Assembly: GCF_024385525.1 (NCBI RefSeq) | Contig: NZ_JANFLU010000001.1 | Location: 372,001-436,000 of the forward strand | Origin: Arthrobacter sp. zg-Y238 | GTDB taxonomy: Bacteria; Actinomycetota; Actinomycetes; Actinomycetales; Micrococcaceae | Direction: 5' to 3' | DNA length: 64,000 bases | In this document: piece after piece, positions 48,644 to 57,204 of the stretch | Layout: every line of letters starts with the position of its first letter | How positions within the stretch are numbered: the first letter of the stretch is position 1 | The notes under the pieces: model-generated | The model's database searches: none | What the model was told of the DNA's origin: nothing | Seen by the model: the letters and a program-made list of their open reading frames with translations, nothing else | Position numbers and translations under genes: made by a program

Positions 48644-51040
48644 ATGAGCGCGGACACCACAACGAGCACCGGCACCGGCGGAGCGTCGCACGCGGCGGAC
48701 AGCCATGATGTGATCCGGGTGCAGGGTGCGCGGGTGAACAACCTGCGGGACATCAGCATCGAGATTCCCAAGCGGCGTCTGACGGTGTTCACCGGGGTGT
48801 CCGGCTCCGGCAAGAGCTCGCTGGTGTTCGGCACCGTGGCCGCCGAATCCCAGCGGCTAATCAATGAGACTTACAGTGCTTTTGTGCAGGGTTTTATGCC
48901 CTCCTTGGCCCGGCCGGAGGTGGACCTGCTGGAGGGACTGACCACCGCCATCATTGTTGACCAGGAACGGATGGGTGCGAATCCGCGCTCCACGGTGGGC
49001 ACCGCCACGGACGCCAACGCGATGCTGCGGATCCTGTTCAGCCGATTGGGGCAGCCGAACATCGGCCCGCCCAACGCGTATTCCTTCAATGTCCCGTCCG
49101 TGAAGGCCTCCGGCGCCATCACGGTGGAGCGGGGCGACGGCAAGACCCGGGCGGAAAAGGCGGTGTACAACCGGCTCGGCGGCATGTGTCCCCGCTGTGA
49201 GGGGACGGGAGCGGTCACCGACTTTGACCTGACGGCACTGTTCGACGGCGCGAAGTCGCTGTCCGAAGGGGCGATCACGGTGCCGGGCTACAGCATGGAG
49301 GGATGGTTCGGGCGGATCTACGCCGGTTCCGGGTTCTTCAATATGGACAAGCCGATTGCAAAGTTCAACAAGCGCGAGCTGCATGACCTGCTCTATAAGG
49401 AACCCACCAAGATCAAGGTGGAGGGCATCAACCTCACCTATGAAGGACTGATCCCCAAAATACAGAAGTCGATGCTGTCCAAGGATCCCGAAGGGATGCA
49501 GCCGCACATCCGCGCCTTCGTGGAACGGGCCATCACCTTCAGCACCTGCCCGGAGTGCGACGGGACCCGGATCAGCCCGGAGGCACGGTCCTCGAAGATC
49601 GGCGGCCTCAACATCGCCGACGTCTGCGCCATGCAGATCAGCGACCTGGCCGGCTGGGTGCGCGGGCTGAAGGAACCCTCGGTGGCGCCGCTGTTGGCCG
49701 GGCTGCAGCACCTGCTGGACGCGTTTGCGGAAATCGGGCTGGGCTACCTGTCCCTGGACCGGCCGTCGGGCACCCTGTCCGGCGGGGAGTCGCAGCGGAC
49801 CAAGATGATCCGTCATCTGGGCTCCTCGCTGACGGACGTCACCTACGTCTTCGACGAACCGACCATTGGCCTGCACCCGCATGACATTGCCAGGATGAAC
49901 CAGCTGCTGCTGCAGCTGCGGGACAAGGGCAACACCGTGCTGGTGGTGGAACACAAACCCGAAACCATCGCGATTGCGGACCACGTGGTGGACCTGGGCC
50001 CAGGCGCCGGCACCGGGGGCGGCACCGTCACCTTCGAGGGGCCGCTGGACGGACTGCGGAAAAGCGGCACCCTGACCGGCCGGCACCTCGGGGACCGGGC
50101 CCGGCTCAAGGACTCGGTGCGGCCGGCGTCGTCGGCCCTGGAAGTGCGCGGTGCCGCCACCAACAACCTGCGCGACGTCGACGTCGACATTCCGCTGGGT
50201 GTGCTGGTGGTCCTCACCGGGGTGGCCGGCTCCGGCAAAAGCTCACTGATTACCGGGTCGGTGTCCGGGCGGGAGGGTGTGGTGACCGTGGACCAGGGCG
50301 CCATCCGCGGCTCGCGGCGCAGCAACCCGGCCACCTACACCGGTCTGCTGGAACCGATCCGCAAGGCGTTCGCGAAGGCCAACGGGGTGAAACCGGCACT
50401 GTTTTCCTCCAACTCCGAGGGAGCCTGCCCGGCCTGCAACGGCGCCGGGGTGATCTACACCGAGCTGGGCGTGATGGCCACTGTGGAATCGGTGTGTGAG
50501 GACTGCGAGGGCCGCCGCTTCCAGGCCTCGGTGCTGGAATATCGGCTGGGCGGGAAGGACATTGCGGAGGTGCTGGCCCTGTCAGTGGGCGAGGCGCAGG
50601 AGTTCTTCGGCGACGGCGAAGCCCGCACCCCTGCCGCACATAAGATCCTGAGCCAGCTGGCCGACGTCGGGCTCGGCTACCTGCATCTGGGGCAACCGCT
50701 GACCACGCTTTCCGGCGGGGAGCGGCAGCGGCTGAAGCTGGCCACGCACATGGGCGGCAAGGAAGCGGTTTTTGTGCTGGACGAGCCGACCACCGGCCTG
50801 CACCTGGCCGACGTCGAACAGCTGCTGGCCCTGCTGGACCGGCTGGTGGATTCCGGGAAGTCGGTGATCGTGATCGAGCACCACCAGGCCGTGATGGCGC
50901 ATGCGGACTGGATCATCGACCTGGGCCCTGGTGCCGGACGGGACGGCGGGCGCATCGTGTTCGAGGGGACACCGGCGGATCTGGTGGCGGACGCGTCCAC
51001 GCTGACCGGAGAGCATCTGGCGGCCTACGTGGCGGGGTGA
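48644..51040 (+). CDS. UvrA-like ABC ATPase (short paralogue, drug-resistance type)
   Basis: 798 residues, about 150-200 shorter than housekeeping UvrA. The order is Walker A (GVSGSGKSSLVF, near 50), a reduced insertion region with a CPRCEGTG pair, signature LSGGESQR near 378, Walker B FDEPTIGLHPHD, second Walker A GVAGSGKSSLI near 526, a C-x2-C...C-x2-C zinc module (CPACNGAG, CEDCEGRRF), and LSGGERQRLKLATH near 690 with LDEPTTGLHLAD. This is the UvrA2/DrrC-like group, linked to removal of DNA-binding drugs. No UvrB or export partner is adjacent. The ATG follows GGAG. Confidence 0.92.
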   Translation: MSADTTTSTGTGGASHAADSHDVIRVQGARVNNLRDISIEIPKRRLTVFTGVSGSGKSSLVFGTVAAESQRLINETYSAFVQGFMPSLARPEVDLLEGLTTAIIVDQERMGANPRSTVGTATDANAMLRILFSRLGQPNIGPPNAYSFNVPSVKASGAITVERGDGKTRAEKAVYNRLGGMCPRCEGTGAVTDFDLTALFDGAKSLSEGAITVPGYSMEGWFGRIYAGSGFFNMDKPIAKFNKRELHDLLYKEPTKIKVEGINLTYEGLIPKIQKSMLSKDPEGMQPHIRAFVERAITFSTCPECDGTRISPEARSSKIGGLNIADVCAMQISDLAGWVRGLKEPSVAPLLAGLQHLLDAFAEIGLGYLSLDRPSGTLSGGESQRTKMIRHLGSSLTDVTYVFDEPTIGLHPHDIARMNQLLLQLRDKGNTVLVVEHKPETIAIADHVVDLGPGAGTGGGTVTFEGPLDGLRKSGTLTGRHLGDRARLKDSVRPASSALEVRGAATNNLRDVDVDIPLGVLVVLTGVAGSGKSSLITGSVSGREGVVTVDQGAIRGSRRSNPATYTGLLEPIRKAFAKANGVKPALFSSNSEGACPACNGAGVIYTELGVMATVESVCEDCEGRRFQASVLEYRLGGKDIAEVLALSVGEAQEFFGDGEARTPAAHKILSQLADVGLGYLHLGQPLTTLSGGERQRLKLATHMGGKEAVFVLDEPTTGLHLADVEQLLALLDRLVDSGKSVIVIEHHQAVMAHADWIIDLGPGAGRDGGRIVFEGTPADLVADASTLTGEHLAAYVAG

Positions 51041-51185
51041 AGTTTGCTGCCGGTGGCAGGATTCTGCTGCCGGTTCGGGAAATCCCTCCGCTGCGCAGTG
51101 GCAGGGATTTCCCCTCTGGCAGGGAATTACCAAAGTGGCAGGATTTCCTAGCGGACCCTGGGAAGGGAGGCGGGCCAGCGCCGGG
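51041..51185. repeat. Palindromic repeat cluster downstream of ynfA
   Basis: GGGAAATCCCT (51077-51087) and AGGGATTTCCC (51103-51113) make a perfect 11-bp stem whose loop carries CTGCGCAG. Extra half-copies GGCAGGGAATT and GTGGCAGGATTTCC follow within 40 bp. Two GCTGCCGGT words precede. No coding potential. Confidence 0.7.
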
Positions 51186-51536
51186 TTACGACACCGGGCT
51201 GCGGTGCGCAAACATGATCACGGCGACCCCCGCCAAGCAGATCAGCGACCCGAGGATGTCCCAGCGGTCGGGCCGGAAACCGTCGAAGACCATGCCCCAG
51301 GCCAGCGAGCCGGCCACGAAGACTCCGCCGTACGCGGCCAGGATCCGGCCGAAGTGCGCGTCCGGCTGCAGTGTGGCCACGAAACCATAGGCGCCCAGGG
51401 CCATCACGCCCAGGCCCGCCCACCACCAGGCCCGGTCCTCCCGCACGGACTGCCACACCAGCCAGGCTCCGCCGATTTCGGCGGCAGCGGCCAGGAGGAA
51501 CAGCAGGATGGTTTTTGCAATGGTCATGGCATCCAT
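51186..51536 (-). CDS. ynfA: YnfA family four-helix membrane protein
   Basis: 116 residues (113 if ATG 51527 is used), the YnfA/UPF0060 size. Four helices are present, with [18 protein letters not shown] in helix 1, [24 protein letters not shown] in the third region and [17 protein letters not shown] at the end. The family is related to SMR transporters and may export cations or drugs. Both flanks are filled with palindromic repeats. It may form a loose unit with ltrA upstream on the same strand, but 417 bp separate them. Confidence 0.9.
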   Translation of the reverse strand: MDAMTIAKTILLFLLAAAAEIGGAWLVWQSVREDRAWWWAGLGVMALGAYGFVATLQPDAHFGRILAAYGGVFVAGSLAWGMVFDGFRPDRWDILGSLICLAGVAVIMFAHRSPVS

Positions 51537-51953
51537 CCTGCCGCAGGTTCGGAGGGGAGCGGGGGTGCGGGCAAGCGGGGTCGGCGGGCGTGCGGCCAGC
51601 CGGCGAGCGTAGTCGGAGTTTGTGCTGCCGGCATGGGAATTTGCTGCCGGTTCAATCTGGCAGCAAAACGTCAAAGTGACAGCGTAAGTGCAAAACGGAC
51701 GGTTAGACGGCTGGTCCAGACGGAGAACCGACGCCGGAGTCTGGGAACCGCCGGATTTCCTGCACATTGTCGGAATCCCTGCAGTTTGTGACAATCCCCG
51801 CTCCGCGCAGCGCAGGGATTGTCACAAACTGCAGGGATTTGCCCAAAACGCAGGGAATCCAACTGCGTCAGGGGTGGTCCGCCCCGGCCCCGCCCGTCCG
51901 GCCCGGCCCGGCCCCGGGCTACATGCACCCGGACCGGCCCGGTCATCAGCAAG
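51537..51953. repeat. 417-bp repeat-rich gap with perfect 25-bp inverted repeat
   Basis: No gene. Arms 51774-51798 and 51815-51839 are perfect reverse complements (25 bp, 16-base loop containing GCGCAGCGC). Outlying half-copies are GGATTTCCTGC near 51754 and CGCAGGGAATCC near 51850. A separate 9-bp hairpin TTTGCTGCC/GGCAGCAAA lies at 51640-51648 and 51659-51667. The element shares arm ends and loop words with 51077-51113. Confidence 0.75.
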
Positions 51954-53153
51954 TCATGTCGCCTGCGCGCCACGCACCCGGCGCCGGACCTCTCGGTACA
52001 ACAGGGCTTCCACGGCAACCAACCCCGCAATTAGGGCGGTAACGAGGAGAAGCGCCGCCAACGAGGTCAACGGCAGACCGAAGGCTATCAACGCCAGCAG
52101 CAGTGCAGCCGTTCCCAGCCGCCACTTCTTCCAGCCCCCGCCCATCCTCCGCCAGAAGGCCGCGGTGCCCAGCAGGTACAGTGCCGGGCCGCCGAACAAC
52201 GCGAAGACCCCGAGGCTGCTCAGCTCCTTCCCCTCGTCCACATGCGCCAGCACGTCCTCTACCCCCAAGGCCGCGAGGACAATGCCGGCCACGAGGGGCA
52301 GGTGCAGGTAGGTGTAAGCGACGACGGCGGCTGAAGACCGGGCGGATCCGCGCAGTGCGGCGAAGCGGTGTTCGGCCGCGACTGCCGTGACGTCGAAGTA
52401 GAGCCACCAAAGCCCGATGGACAAACAAATTCCCGCCGCCGCACCGGCAAGCACCGGTACGCTCACGGGCAGTTCGGAGGCACCGACGCCGATGGACACG
52501 ATGGATTCGCCGAGTGCGAGGATGACCACGAGTGCGTACCGTTCGGTCCAGTGCGCCGCCGAGTGGATCCGCCAGTTGCCGTGCCAGGAGATGAGGAAGG
52601 TGATCCCGGTGTCCAGCGCCATGCCGGCCAGCCAGAACCACGTCTGAGCGGTTCCGCCCAGCAGCGCCCCGGTGACGACCAGCGCCGCCCCCAGGACGGC
52701 GGTGAAGGTCAGCTTGGCTATCTGGCGCCGCAGCGGCCGGTCGTTCCCGGACGCATACACGTACAGAACCAGGTGCAGGATCCGGACCGCAGAATAGGCC
52801 AGGGCAAGTACCAGCGGGCCGTGCAGGCCGCCGTCGAGGTCTTCGAACGCTTCTGGAATGGCCAGTGCGGCAATAAAGGCCGCCACCATGACGGCGGACA
52901 GGCCGAACCGCATCAACCCTTCATCGACGTGTGCCTGGTTGGCGAGCCAGGAAAAGGGCGCCCAGGACCGCCACAGCAGGACCAGGATGACCATCCCCTG
53001 CAGCACACCCAGGAATGAATGCTCGTGCACCATGAACCCGGTGACCTGGGTAAAGGCGAACACGAACACCAGATCAAAGAACAATTCAAAGGTGGTGACC
53101 CGGTGCGTTTCGTCCGAAATGCGGGCATGGGGCGGGCGCGGCAGCTGCGGCAT
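51954..53153 (-). CDS. ltrA: Low temperature requirement protein A (LtrA family)
   Basis: 399-residue membrane protein with about eleven helices. TTFELFFDLVFVFAFTQVT in helix 1 is the hallmark of the LtrA family, first found as a gene needed for cold growth in Listeria. ALGESIVSIGVG and WWLYFD in the second half are also conserved. Biochemical function is unknown. ATG 53153 is the first in-frame start and fits the family. The repeat-rich gap lies downstream. Confidence 0.92.
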   Translation of the reverse strand: MPQLPRPPHARISDETHRVTTFELFFDLVFVFAFTQVTGFMVHEHSFLGVLQGMVILVLLWRSWAPFSWLANQAHVDEGLMRFGLSAVMVAAFIAALAIPEAFEDLDGGLHGPLVLALAYSAVRILHLVLYVYASGNDRPLRRQIAKLTFTAVLGAALVVTGALLGGTAQTWFWLAGMALDTGITFLISWHGNWRIHSAAHWTERYALVVILALGESIVSIGVGASELPVSVPVLAGAAAGICLSIGLWWLYFDVTAVAAEHRFAALRGSARSSAAVVAYTYLHLPLVAGIVLAALGVEDVLAHVDEGKELSSLGVFALFGGPALYLLGTAAFWRRMGGGWKKWRLGTAALLLALIAFGLPLTSLAALLLVTALIAGLVAVEALLYREVRRRVRGAQAT

Positions 53154-53225
53154 GGCACAAAGAATAGGAGTCCACGGCCCCGCCCAGAAGATGATGCGGG
53201 CTGAAAGCCGGGCGGCCCGCGGCAG

Positions 53226-54182
53226 CTACAGCGTCCGGATCGGGGTCCCGGCCAGGAAAGCCGAGATGTCCTCCACCACCTGCGGAAAGAACGTGCGGTA
53301 GTTCCCCTCGGTGACGTACCCGAGGTGCGGCGTCGCCAGGACGTTGGGCAGGTCCCGGAACGGGGAATCTGCCGGCAGCGGCTCTTCGGCAAACACGTCC
53401 AATCCGGCGCCGGCAATCGCCTGCCGCCGAAGGGCATCGAGCAGGGCGGCCTGGTCCACGATCCCGGCCCGCGAGGTGTTGATCAGGTAGGCGCCCGGTT
53501 TCATCAGCGTCAGCTCCCCTGCCCCGAGCAGCCCGTGTGTACGGTCGCTCAGCATCAGATGGATGGAGACGACGTCGGACGCCGCCAGCAGCGCCTCCAT
53601 GGAGGGAGCCAGTCGGGCGCCGGCCGCCTCGGCCCGTTCGGCAGTGAGATTTTGGCTCCAGGCCAGGACGTCCATCCCGAACGCCGCCCCCACCCGGGCC
53701 ACCTGCATCCCGATTTTCCCCAATCCCAGCAGCCCGAGCGTGGCTCCGTGCAGATCGGTGCCGATGGTCTGCTGCCAGGGTCCGCCGTCCCGCAGGGCAG
53801 TGGCTTCGGGCACCAGGTGCCGGCCCAGTCCCAGGATCAGAGCCCAGGTGAGCTCGGCGGGCGGCGTCGAGTTGCTCGCAGTGCCGCAGACGGTCACGCC
53901 CCGCTCCCGGGCCGCGGCGAGATCAATCGAGGCATTGCGCGCGCCCGTCGTGACCAGCAGCTTCAGGCGGGGCAACCGGGCGAGCAGGCTCGCCGGAAAC
54001 GGGGTGCGCTCGCGCATGACGACGACGACGTCGAACCCGGCCAGGCGCGCGGCGACGTCGTCCTCGGCCGCCAGATGGTCGGAGAAGACGGTCAGCTCCA
54101 CCTGACCCTGCAGCGAAGCCCAGTCGGCGAACCGGGTGGCGGCGTGCTGATAGTCGTCGATCACTGCGCATGTAACGGTCAT
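53226..54182 (-). CDS. D-2-hydroxyacid dehydrogenase family protein
   Basis: 318-residue NAD-dependent dehydrogenase. The N-terminal part has TTGARNASIDLAAARERGVTV. LGLLGLGKIGMQVARVGAAFGM is the Rossmann motif. The catalytic Arg is in NTSRAGIVDQAAL, Glu in DVFAEEPLP, and His in ATPHLGYVT. It resembles phosphoglycerate/glyoxylate-type dehydrogenases of actinobacteria. ATG 54182 is used because the upstream extension (to 54329) is Arg/Gly-rich and covers the neighbour's promoter. Confidence 0.92.
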   Translation of the reverse strand: MTVTCAVIDDYQHAATRFADWASLQGQVELTVFSDHLAAEDDVAARLAGFDVVVVMRERTPFPASLLARLPRLKLLVTTGARNASIDLAAARERGVTVCGTASNSTPPAELTWALILGLGRHLVPEATALRDGGPWQQTIGTDLHGATLGLLGLGKIGMQVARVGAAFGMDVLAWSQNLTAERAEAAGARLAPSMEALLAASDVVSIHLMLSDRTHGLLGAGELTLMKPGAYLINTSRAGIVDQAALLDALRRQAIAGAGLDVFAEEPLPADSPFRDLPNVLATPHLGYVTEGNYRTFFPQVVEDISAFLAGTPIRTL

Positions 54183-54313
54183 GGACTCTTCCCTGCTGGC
54201 GGTTCGCGGCTGGGAACAAGGTACCGCGGCCGGCGCTATACTGCTCCCGGCTCCGGCGGGCCGACCGGAAGTGAGGCGGAAAGTGAAGCCGGAAGTTACA
54301 CAGACCGTTCCGC

Positions 54314-54374
54314 TTGTGACCCACGTCATGTCTCCGGTACGGTGACTACACCGCCTGCGGTTCGACTATCGAAC
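54314..54374 (+). promoter_or_regulatory. Promoter and IclR-like palindrome for the hydroxylase gene
   Basis: TTGTGA (54314-54319) and TACGGT (54338-54343), 18 bp apart, are a tentative promoter. A perfect palindrome GTTCGA-CTA-TCGAAC is at 54360-54374, followed by another half-site GTTCAA. Sites of this form bind IclR-type regulators of aromatic catabolism, but no iclR gene is in the window. Confidence 0.5.
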
Positions 54375-54437
54375 TTAGTGTTCAAATAACGAGCACCGCC
54401 GGGCGGGCACCTACGGCACAACGAAGTGAGGACCCCC

Positions 54438-56333
54438 GTGCAGTTCCACCACCACGGCTACGTATCCGGTGACCCCCGCATCCAGCCCGCCGCCGGCACC
54501 GGCGTCGACCGCCCCGCCGACCTGCCCGACGAAGTGGACGTGTTGATCGTCGGCTCCGGTCCCGCCGGGATGCTCACCGCCGCACAGCTTTCGCAGTTCC
54601 CCGGCGTCACCACCCGGATCGTGGAGCGCCGGGACAGCCGCCTCGCCATCGGCCAGGCGGACGGCATCCAGGCCCGCAGCGTGGAAACCTTCCAGGCCTT
54701 CGGCTTCGCCGAGGAAATCACCGCCGAGGCCTACCGCATCACGGAGATGTGCTTCTGGCGCCCGGACCCGGAAAACCCGGAGAATATCGTCCGCTCCGGC
54801 CGCGCACTGGATGATCCGGCGGGAATCAGCGAATTCCCGCACCTGATCGTCAACCAGGCCCGCGTGCTGGACTACTTCGCCCGCTTCATGGCGAACTCGC
54901 CCACCCGCATGCGGCCCGACTACGGGTTCGAATTCCGCAGCCTCGAGGTCGACGACGACGCCGAGTACCCGGTCACCGTCACCCTCCTGTCCACGTCCGG
55001 TCCGGACGAAGGCACCGAGCGCACGGTTAAGGCCAAGTACGTGGTGGGCTCCGACGGCGCCCGCAGCAAGGTCCGCGAATCCATCGGCTGCACCATGGCC
55101 GGAGACAAGGCGAACCACGCCTGGGGCGTGATGGACGTGCTGGCCAACACCGACTTCCCCGACATCCGCACCAAGTGCGCCATCCAGTCCTCCAACGGCG
55201 GCAGCATCCTGCTCATCCCGCGCGAGGGCGGCCACCTGTTCCGCATGTACGTGGACCTCGGCGTTGTGCCCGAAGGCGACAACGGCGCCGTCCGCAAGAC
55301 CTCCATTGACCAGATCATCGCCAAGGCCAACGGCATCATGGCCCCCTACACGCTCGACGTCCGCAACGTCGCCTGGCACAGCGTGTACGAAGTGGGCCAC
55401 CGGCTCACCGACCGGTTCGACGACGTCCGGCCCGAGGACCTCGGCACCCGCACCCCGCGCGTCTTTATCACCGGTGACGCCTGCCACACGCACAGCGCCA
55501 AGGCCGGCCAGGGCATGAACGTCTCCATGCAGGACGGCTTCAACCTGGGCTGGAAACTCGGGCACGTGCTGGACGGCCGCAGCCCGGAAAGCCTGCTCTC
55601 CACCTACTCGGCCGAACGCCAGGTGGTGGCGAAGAACCTCATCGACTTCGACAAAGAGTGGTCCACGCTCATGGCGAAGAAGCCCGAAGAGTTCGAGAAC
55701 CCCTCGGACCTGGAGGACTTCTACGTCCGTACCGCCGAGTTCCCGGCCGGGTTCATGACCGAGTACACCCCCTCCATGCTTATTGCCGAGCCTCTGCACC
55801 AGGATCTGGCCGCCGGCTTCCCGCTCGGCAAGCGCTTCAAGTCCGCACCCGTGCTGCGCGTCTGCGACACCAACCCGGTGCAGCTGGGCCACCAGGCGCG
55901 GGCGGACGGCAAGTGGCGGATCTACGTCTTCGCCGATGCCGCGGCCGCCGGCACCCCCTCGCCGGTCACCGAGCTGGCCGAATGGCTGGGCACCGCGCCG
56001 GATTCCCCGTTGGCGGCCACGCCGGAAGGCGCGGACCGGGATGCCTGGTTCGACGTCAAGGTGATCTACCAGCAGGACCACACGGGCATCGACCTCGGCG
56101 CCGTGCCGGCGGTGTTCAAGCCGCAGGTCGGACCGTTCCAGCTTGACGATCTGGCGAAGGTCTACGGGGCGGACCCGACCGCCGACATCTTCGAGCAGCG
56201 CGGGATTTCCCGGAACGGCGCCGTGGTGGTGGTCCGCCCGGACCAGTACGTGGCCAACGTGCTGCCGCTGACTGCCACGGCGGAGCTCGCAGAGTTCTTC
56301 GCACCCCTGCTTCCGGCCCGCCAGCAGGCGTAA
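54438..56333 (+). CDS. FAD-dependent aromatic hydroxylase (phenol 2-monooxygenase/3-hydroxybenzoate 4-monooxygenase type)
   Basis: 631-residue flavoprotein hydroxylase adding one oxygen to a phenolic ring with NAD(P)H. The FAD site IVGSGPAGMLTAAQL is near residue 37, DGARSKVRESIG in the middle, GDACHTHSAKAGQGMNVSMQD near 350, and a thioredoxin-like C-terminal domain (about 460-625) as in phenol hydroxylase and MhbM. Start GTG 54438 gives the family N-terminus (QFHHHGYVSGDPR) with GAGG nine bases upstream; GTG 54426 is less likely. No ring-cleavage genes are nearby, so the product is handled elsewhere. Confidence 0.9.
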   Translation: MQFHHHGYVSGDPRIQPAAGTGVDRPADLPDEVDVLIVGSGPAGMLTAAQLSQFPGVTTRIVERRDSRLAIGQADGIQARSVETFQAFGFAEEITAEAYRITEMCFWRPDPENPENIVRSGRALDDPAGISEFPHLIVNQARVLDYFARFMANSPTRMRPDYGFEFRSLEVDDDAEYPVTVTLLSTSGPDEGTERTVKAKYVVGSDGARSKVRESIGCTMAGDKANHAWGVMDVLANTDFPDIRTKCAIQSSNGGSILLIPREGGHLFRMYVDLGVVPEGDNGAVRKTSIDQIIAKANGIMAPYTLDVRNVAWHSVYEVGHRLTDRFDDVRPEDLGTRTPRVFITGDACHTHSAKAGQGMNVSMQDGFNLGWKLGHVLDGRSPESLLSTYSAERQVVAKNLIDFDKEWSTLMAKKPEEFENPSDLEDFYVRTAEFPAGFMTEYTPSMLIAEPLHQDLAAGFPLGKRFKSAPVLRVCDTNPVQLGHQARADGKWRIYVFADAAAAGTPSPVTELAEWLGTAPDSPLAATPEGADRDAWFDVKVIYQQDHTGIDLGAVPAVFKPQVGPFQLDDLAKVYGADPTADIFEQRGISRNGAVVVVRPDQYVANVLPLTATAELAEFFAPLLPARQQA

Positions 56334-56350
56334 CCGGTTTCCCAACGTAC

Positions 56351-56383
56351 GACGACGGCGGCACCCGGTGTGCCGCCGTCGTC
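56351..56383. terminator. Hairpin after the hydroxylase gene
   Basis: Perfect 14-bp stem 56351-56364 with 56370-56383, loop CCGGT, 18 bp after the stop. No T-run. Confidence 0.7.
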
Positions 56384-56394
56384 CCGCGTTAACG

Positions 56395-56426
56395 GCGGCA
56401 GGGCTGGCAGAGTGACCCGTATGGAC
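56395..56426 (+). repeat. 32-bp repeat, copy 1 (promoter-start duplicate)
   Basis: 30 of 32 bases match 57173-57204, the region around the ASCH start codon. Copy 1 retains the ATG (56421), which opens an eight-codon ORF ending in TGA at 56445-56447. That stop overlaps the ATG (56444) of the next gene. Confidence 0.75.
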
Positions 56427-56443
56427 CCATCCGAAAGGCACCA

Positions 56444-57148
56444 ATGAGCTATACGCAGTACCCCATGCCCAGTCCTCCCAAGATGGCGTCTACACTCGGA
56501 CCGGTTGGAAAGACGGCCATTGCAGTAACCGCTTTCCTGCTGGTTATGGCCGTAGTGGCGGTAGGAGTCTTCATCGCGAGGGGTGGAGCCGGGTATCAGG
56601 ACCGTGATTGGGAAGACAAGGTGGACTCCATTGTCGACTCCCTGCTCCCGATGGCGTCCGGCGAGGTGGACGACCCCCACGCCGACGAGTTCGATGAGTT
56701 CTGGAAAGACCCGGCGATGAATACCCCGGAGGCCACCGCCCTCATGGCCGCGGTGACAGCTCAGTGGGAATCTCACTTCCGCACCTACCAGCTTCAGGCG
56801 CAGGGATACCTGTCCAAGATCGAGGACGCGGACGCCAAGGCGAGGGCCCAAGAGAAGATGGACCAGCTTGACCGTGCGTTTGCCGACGACCGACCGGCGC
56901 GTGGAAGGGTGGTCATCTTCGAGGACCTGTCCCCGTTCCTCTCTGCGAGTTGCGACCCGGACGACAGTGACAAAGACCTGATCAAGTTCGACTCCTCCGG
57001 GAACCCCCAGCCACAGTTCACCACTCGCAACACGCGGGCCGGTACTTGGCCTTCGGACCCCGATTTTGAAGCGCGGGTTAAGCCCCTGATCGTGAAGGCG
57101 TACCCGGAAATGTATGACGCTTGGCTCTCCGAGCGTTGTAGCAAGTAA
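56444..57148 (+). CDS. Hypothetical protein with single membrane helix
   Basis: 234 residues, no recognised family. A 25-residue N-terminal part is followed by a helix (TAIAVTAFLLVMAVVAVGVFIA, about 24-45) and an acidic extracytoplasmic region with two or three cysteines (CDPDDSDK, ERCSK). Start ATG 56444 has GAAAGG six bases upstream. It overlaps the stop of an eight-codon ORF, suggesting coupled translation. Codon use is a little less GC-biased than the neighbours', and a 32-bp repeat flanks the gene, so insertion beside the ASCH gene is plausible. Confidence 0.75.
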   Translation: MSYTQYPMPSPPKMASTLGPVGKTAIAVTAFLLVMAVVAVGVFIARGGAGYQDRDWEDKVDSIVDSLLPMASGEVDDPHADEFDEFWKDPAMNTPEATALMAAVTAQWESHFRTYQLQAQGYLSKIEDADAKARAQEKMDQLDRAFADDRPARGRVVIFEDLSPFLSASCDPDDSDKDLIKFDSSGNPQPQFTTRNTRAGTWPSDPDFEARVKPLIVKAYPEMYDAWLSERCSK

Positions 57149-57172
57149 CCCTGGGCCGAATGGCTGCTGGAC

Positions 57173-57204
57173 GCGGCAGGGCTGGCAGACTGACCCCTAT
57201 GGAC
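57173..57204 (+). repeat. 32-bp repeat, copy 2 (ASCH promoter and start)
   Basis: Matches 56395-56426 at 30 of 32 positions. CAGACT at 57186-57191 lies seven bases before the ATG (57199) and may be the -10 of a leaderless ASCH mRNA. Confidence 0.75.

Noticed and set aside
54411-56444. 677-residue frame antisense to the FAD hydroxylase
   Set aside because: Val/His/Gly-rich shadow frame. The hydroxylase frame is complete with FAD motifs.
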